Source: JASJBU01 sp039714735
Lineage (GTDB): Bacteria > Pseudomonadota > Gammaproteobacteria > Chromatiales > Chromatiaceae
Direction: 5' to 3'
NCBI GenBank assembly: GCA_039714735.1
Contig: JBDLIT010000035.1
Location: forward strand, 1-30,564
Length of the DNA stretch: 30,564 nt
Positions 30,497-30,564 of the stretch are shown here, piece by piece. The position numbers were made by a program, and so were the translations under genes. How positions within the stretch are numbered: the first letter of the stretch is position 1; the number at the start of each line of letters is the position of its first letter. The notes under the pieces are model-generated. The model was not told the origin of the DNA, ran no database searches, and saw nothing but the letters and a program-made list of their open reading frames with translations.

Positions 30497-30564
30497 TCAA
30501 GGTGCCGCCGCCATGGCAGTGGACATTATCCTGAACGTTTCGGTGATGTCATCAAGACGTTGGA
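30497..30564 (-). CDS. Possible 3' end of a minus-strand gene
   Basis: A minus-strand frame entering from beyond the window reads QRLDDITETFRIMSTAMAAA then P and a TGA at 30497-30499. The composition looks like an ordinary amphipathic protein end, and the orientation would make the gene converge with cysG. Only 21 residues are visible, so no family can be named and the reading may be chance. Confidence 0.25.
   Translation of the reverse strand, partial: QRLDDITETFRIMSTAMAAAP

Noticed and set aside
1..30564. CRISPR array, transposase, prophage, tRNA or rRNA genes
   Set aside because: No regularly spaced short repeats, transposase or phage proteins, or tRNA-like cloverleaf were seen on either strand.

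Overview
The window looks like chromosomal DNA of a sulfur-oxidising gammaproteobacterium. The evidence is an rhd-tusA-dsrE2 sulfur-relay operon next to a fused siroheme synthase, a flavoprotein with the three-cysteine pattern of sulfide:quinone oxidoreductases, a DsrE-like protein, and the gammaproteobacterial block gcvR-bcp // dapA-bamC. A Chromatiales or Sedimenticola/Thiodiazotropha-type host is my inference; no rRNA or other taxonomic marker is present. I found no phage, transposase, CRISPR array, tRNA or rRNA.

Layout. 1-3018 is the 3' part of a giant secreted protein made of cadherin-like/tandem-95, putative-Ig and PKD domains. 3203-5555 (minus) holds the ABC-F ATPase uup and a small secreted protein. 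5867-7476 (plus) is an FNR-type regulator followed by a small unknown protein and a NifX/NifB-like protein; a TTGAT-type box lies between regulator and targets. 7518-8021 (minus) is a GlcG/HbpS-like exported protein, followed by a 100-bp palindromic REP-like element. 8267-11727 (minus) is a FadL porin plus VolA-like surface lipase pair, divergent from a LysR regulator that leads a small protein and a PerM-type permease (12034-14438). A DUF2892 membrane protein and a large hybrid sensor kinase follow.

The most interesting stretch is 17826-18190, after the kinase. It has no convincing gene, but on the plus strand it can form a 30-position helix with a single mismatch. Seven of the pairs are G.U, which only work on this strand. 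The helix encloses three hairpins and six GGA motifs, one of them a perfect ACAAGGAUGU hairpin as preferred by CsrA/RsmA, and a good -10 box lies just upstream. I propose a Csr/Rsm-type regulatory RNA, encoded next to a BarA/GacS-like hybrid kinase.

18191-20730 (minus) is gcvR, bcp and a PIN-PhoH ATPase; 21014-23878 (plus) is dapA, bamC and a metallo-beta-lactamase-fold hydrolase. 24035-25303 is the SQR-like flavoprotein. 25374-26177 is a rearrangement scar where a 5'-shortened DsrE-like gene abuts a headless substrate-binding-protein remnant on the opposite strand. 26300-27529 is ispG. The rhd-tusA-dsrE2 operon (minus) and cysG (plus) diverge at about 28.9 kb. The window ends in a G-quadruplex-type repeat and possibly the 3' end of a minus-strand gene.

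Taken together: SQR, rhodanese, TusA and DsrE2 would move sulfur from the membrane into the cytoplasmic oxidation route, and CysG would supply siroheme for a reverse-acting sulfite reductase (not in the window). FadL and the VolA-like lipase would give access to external lipids.
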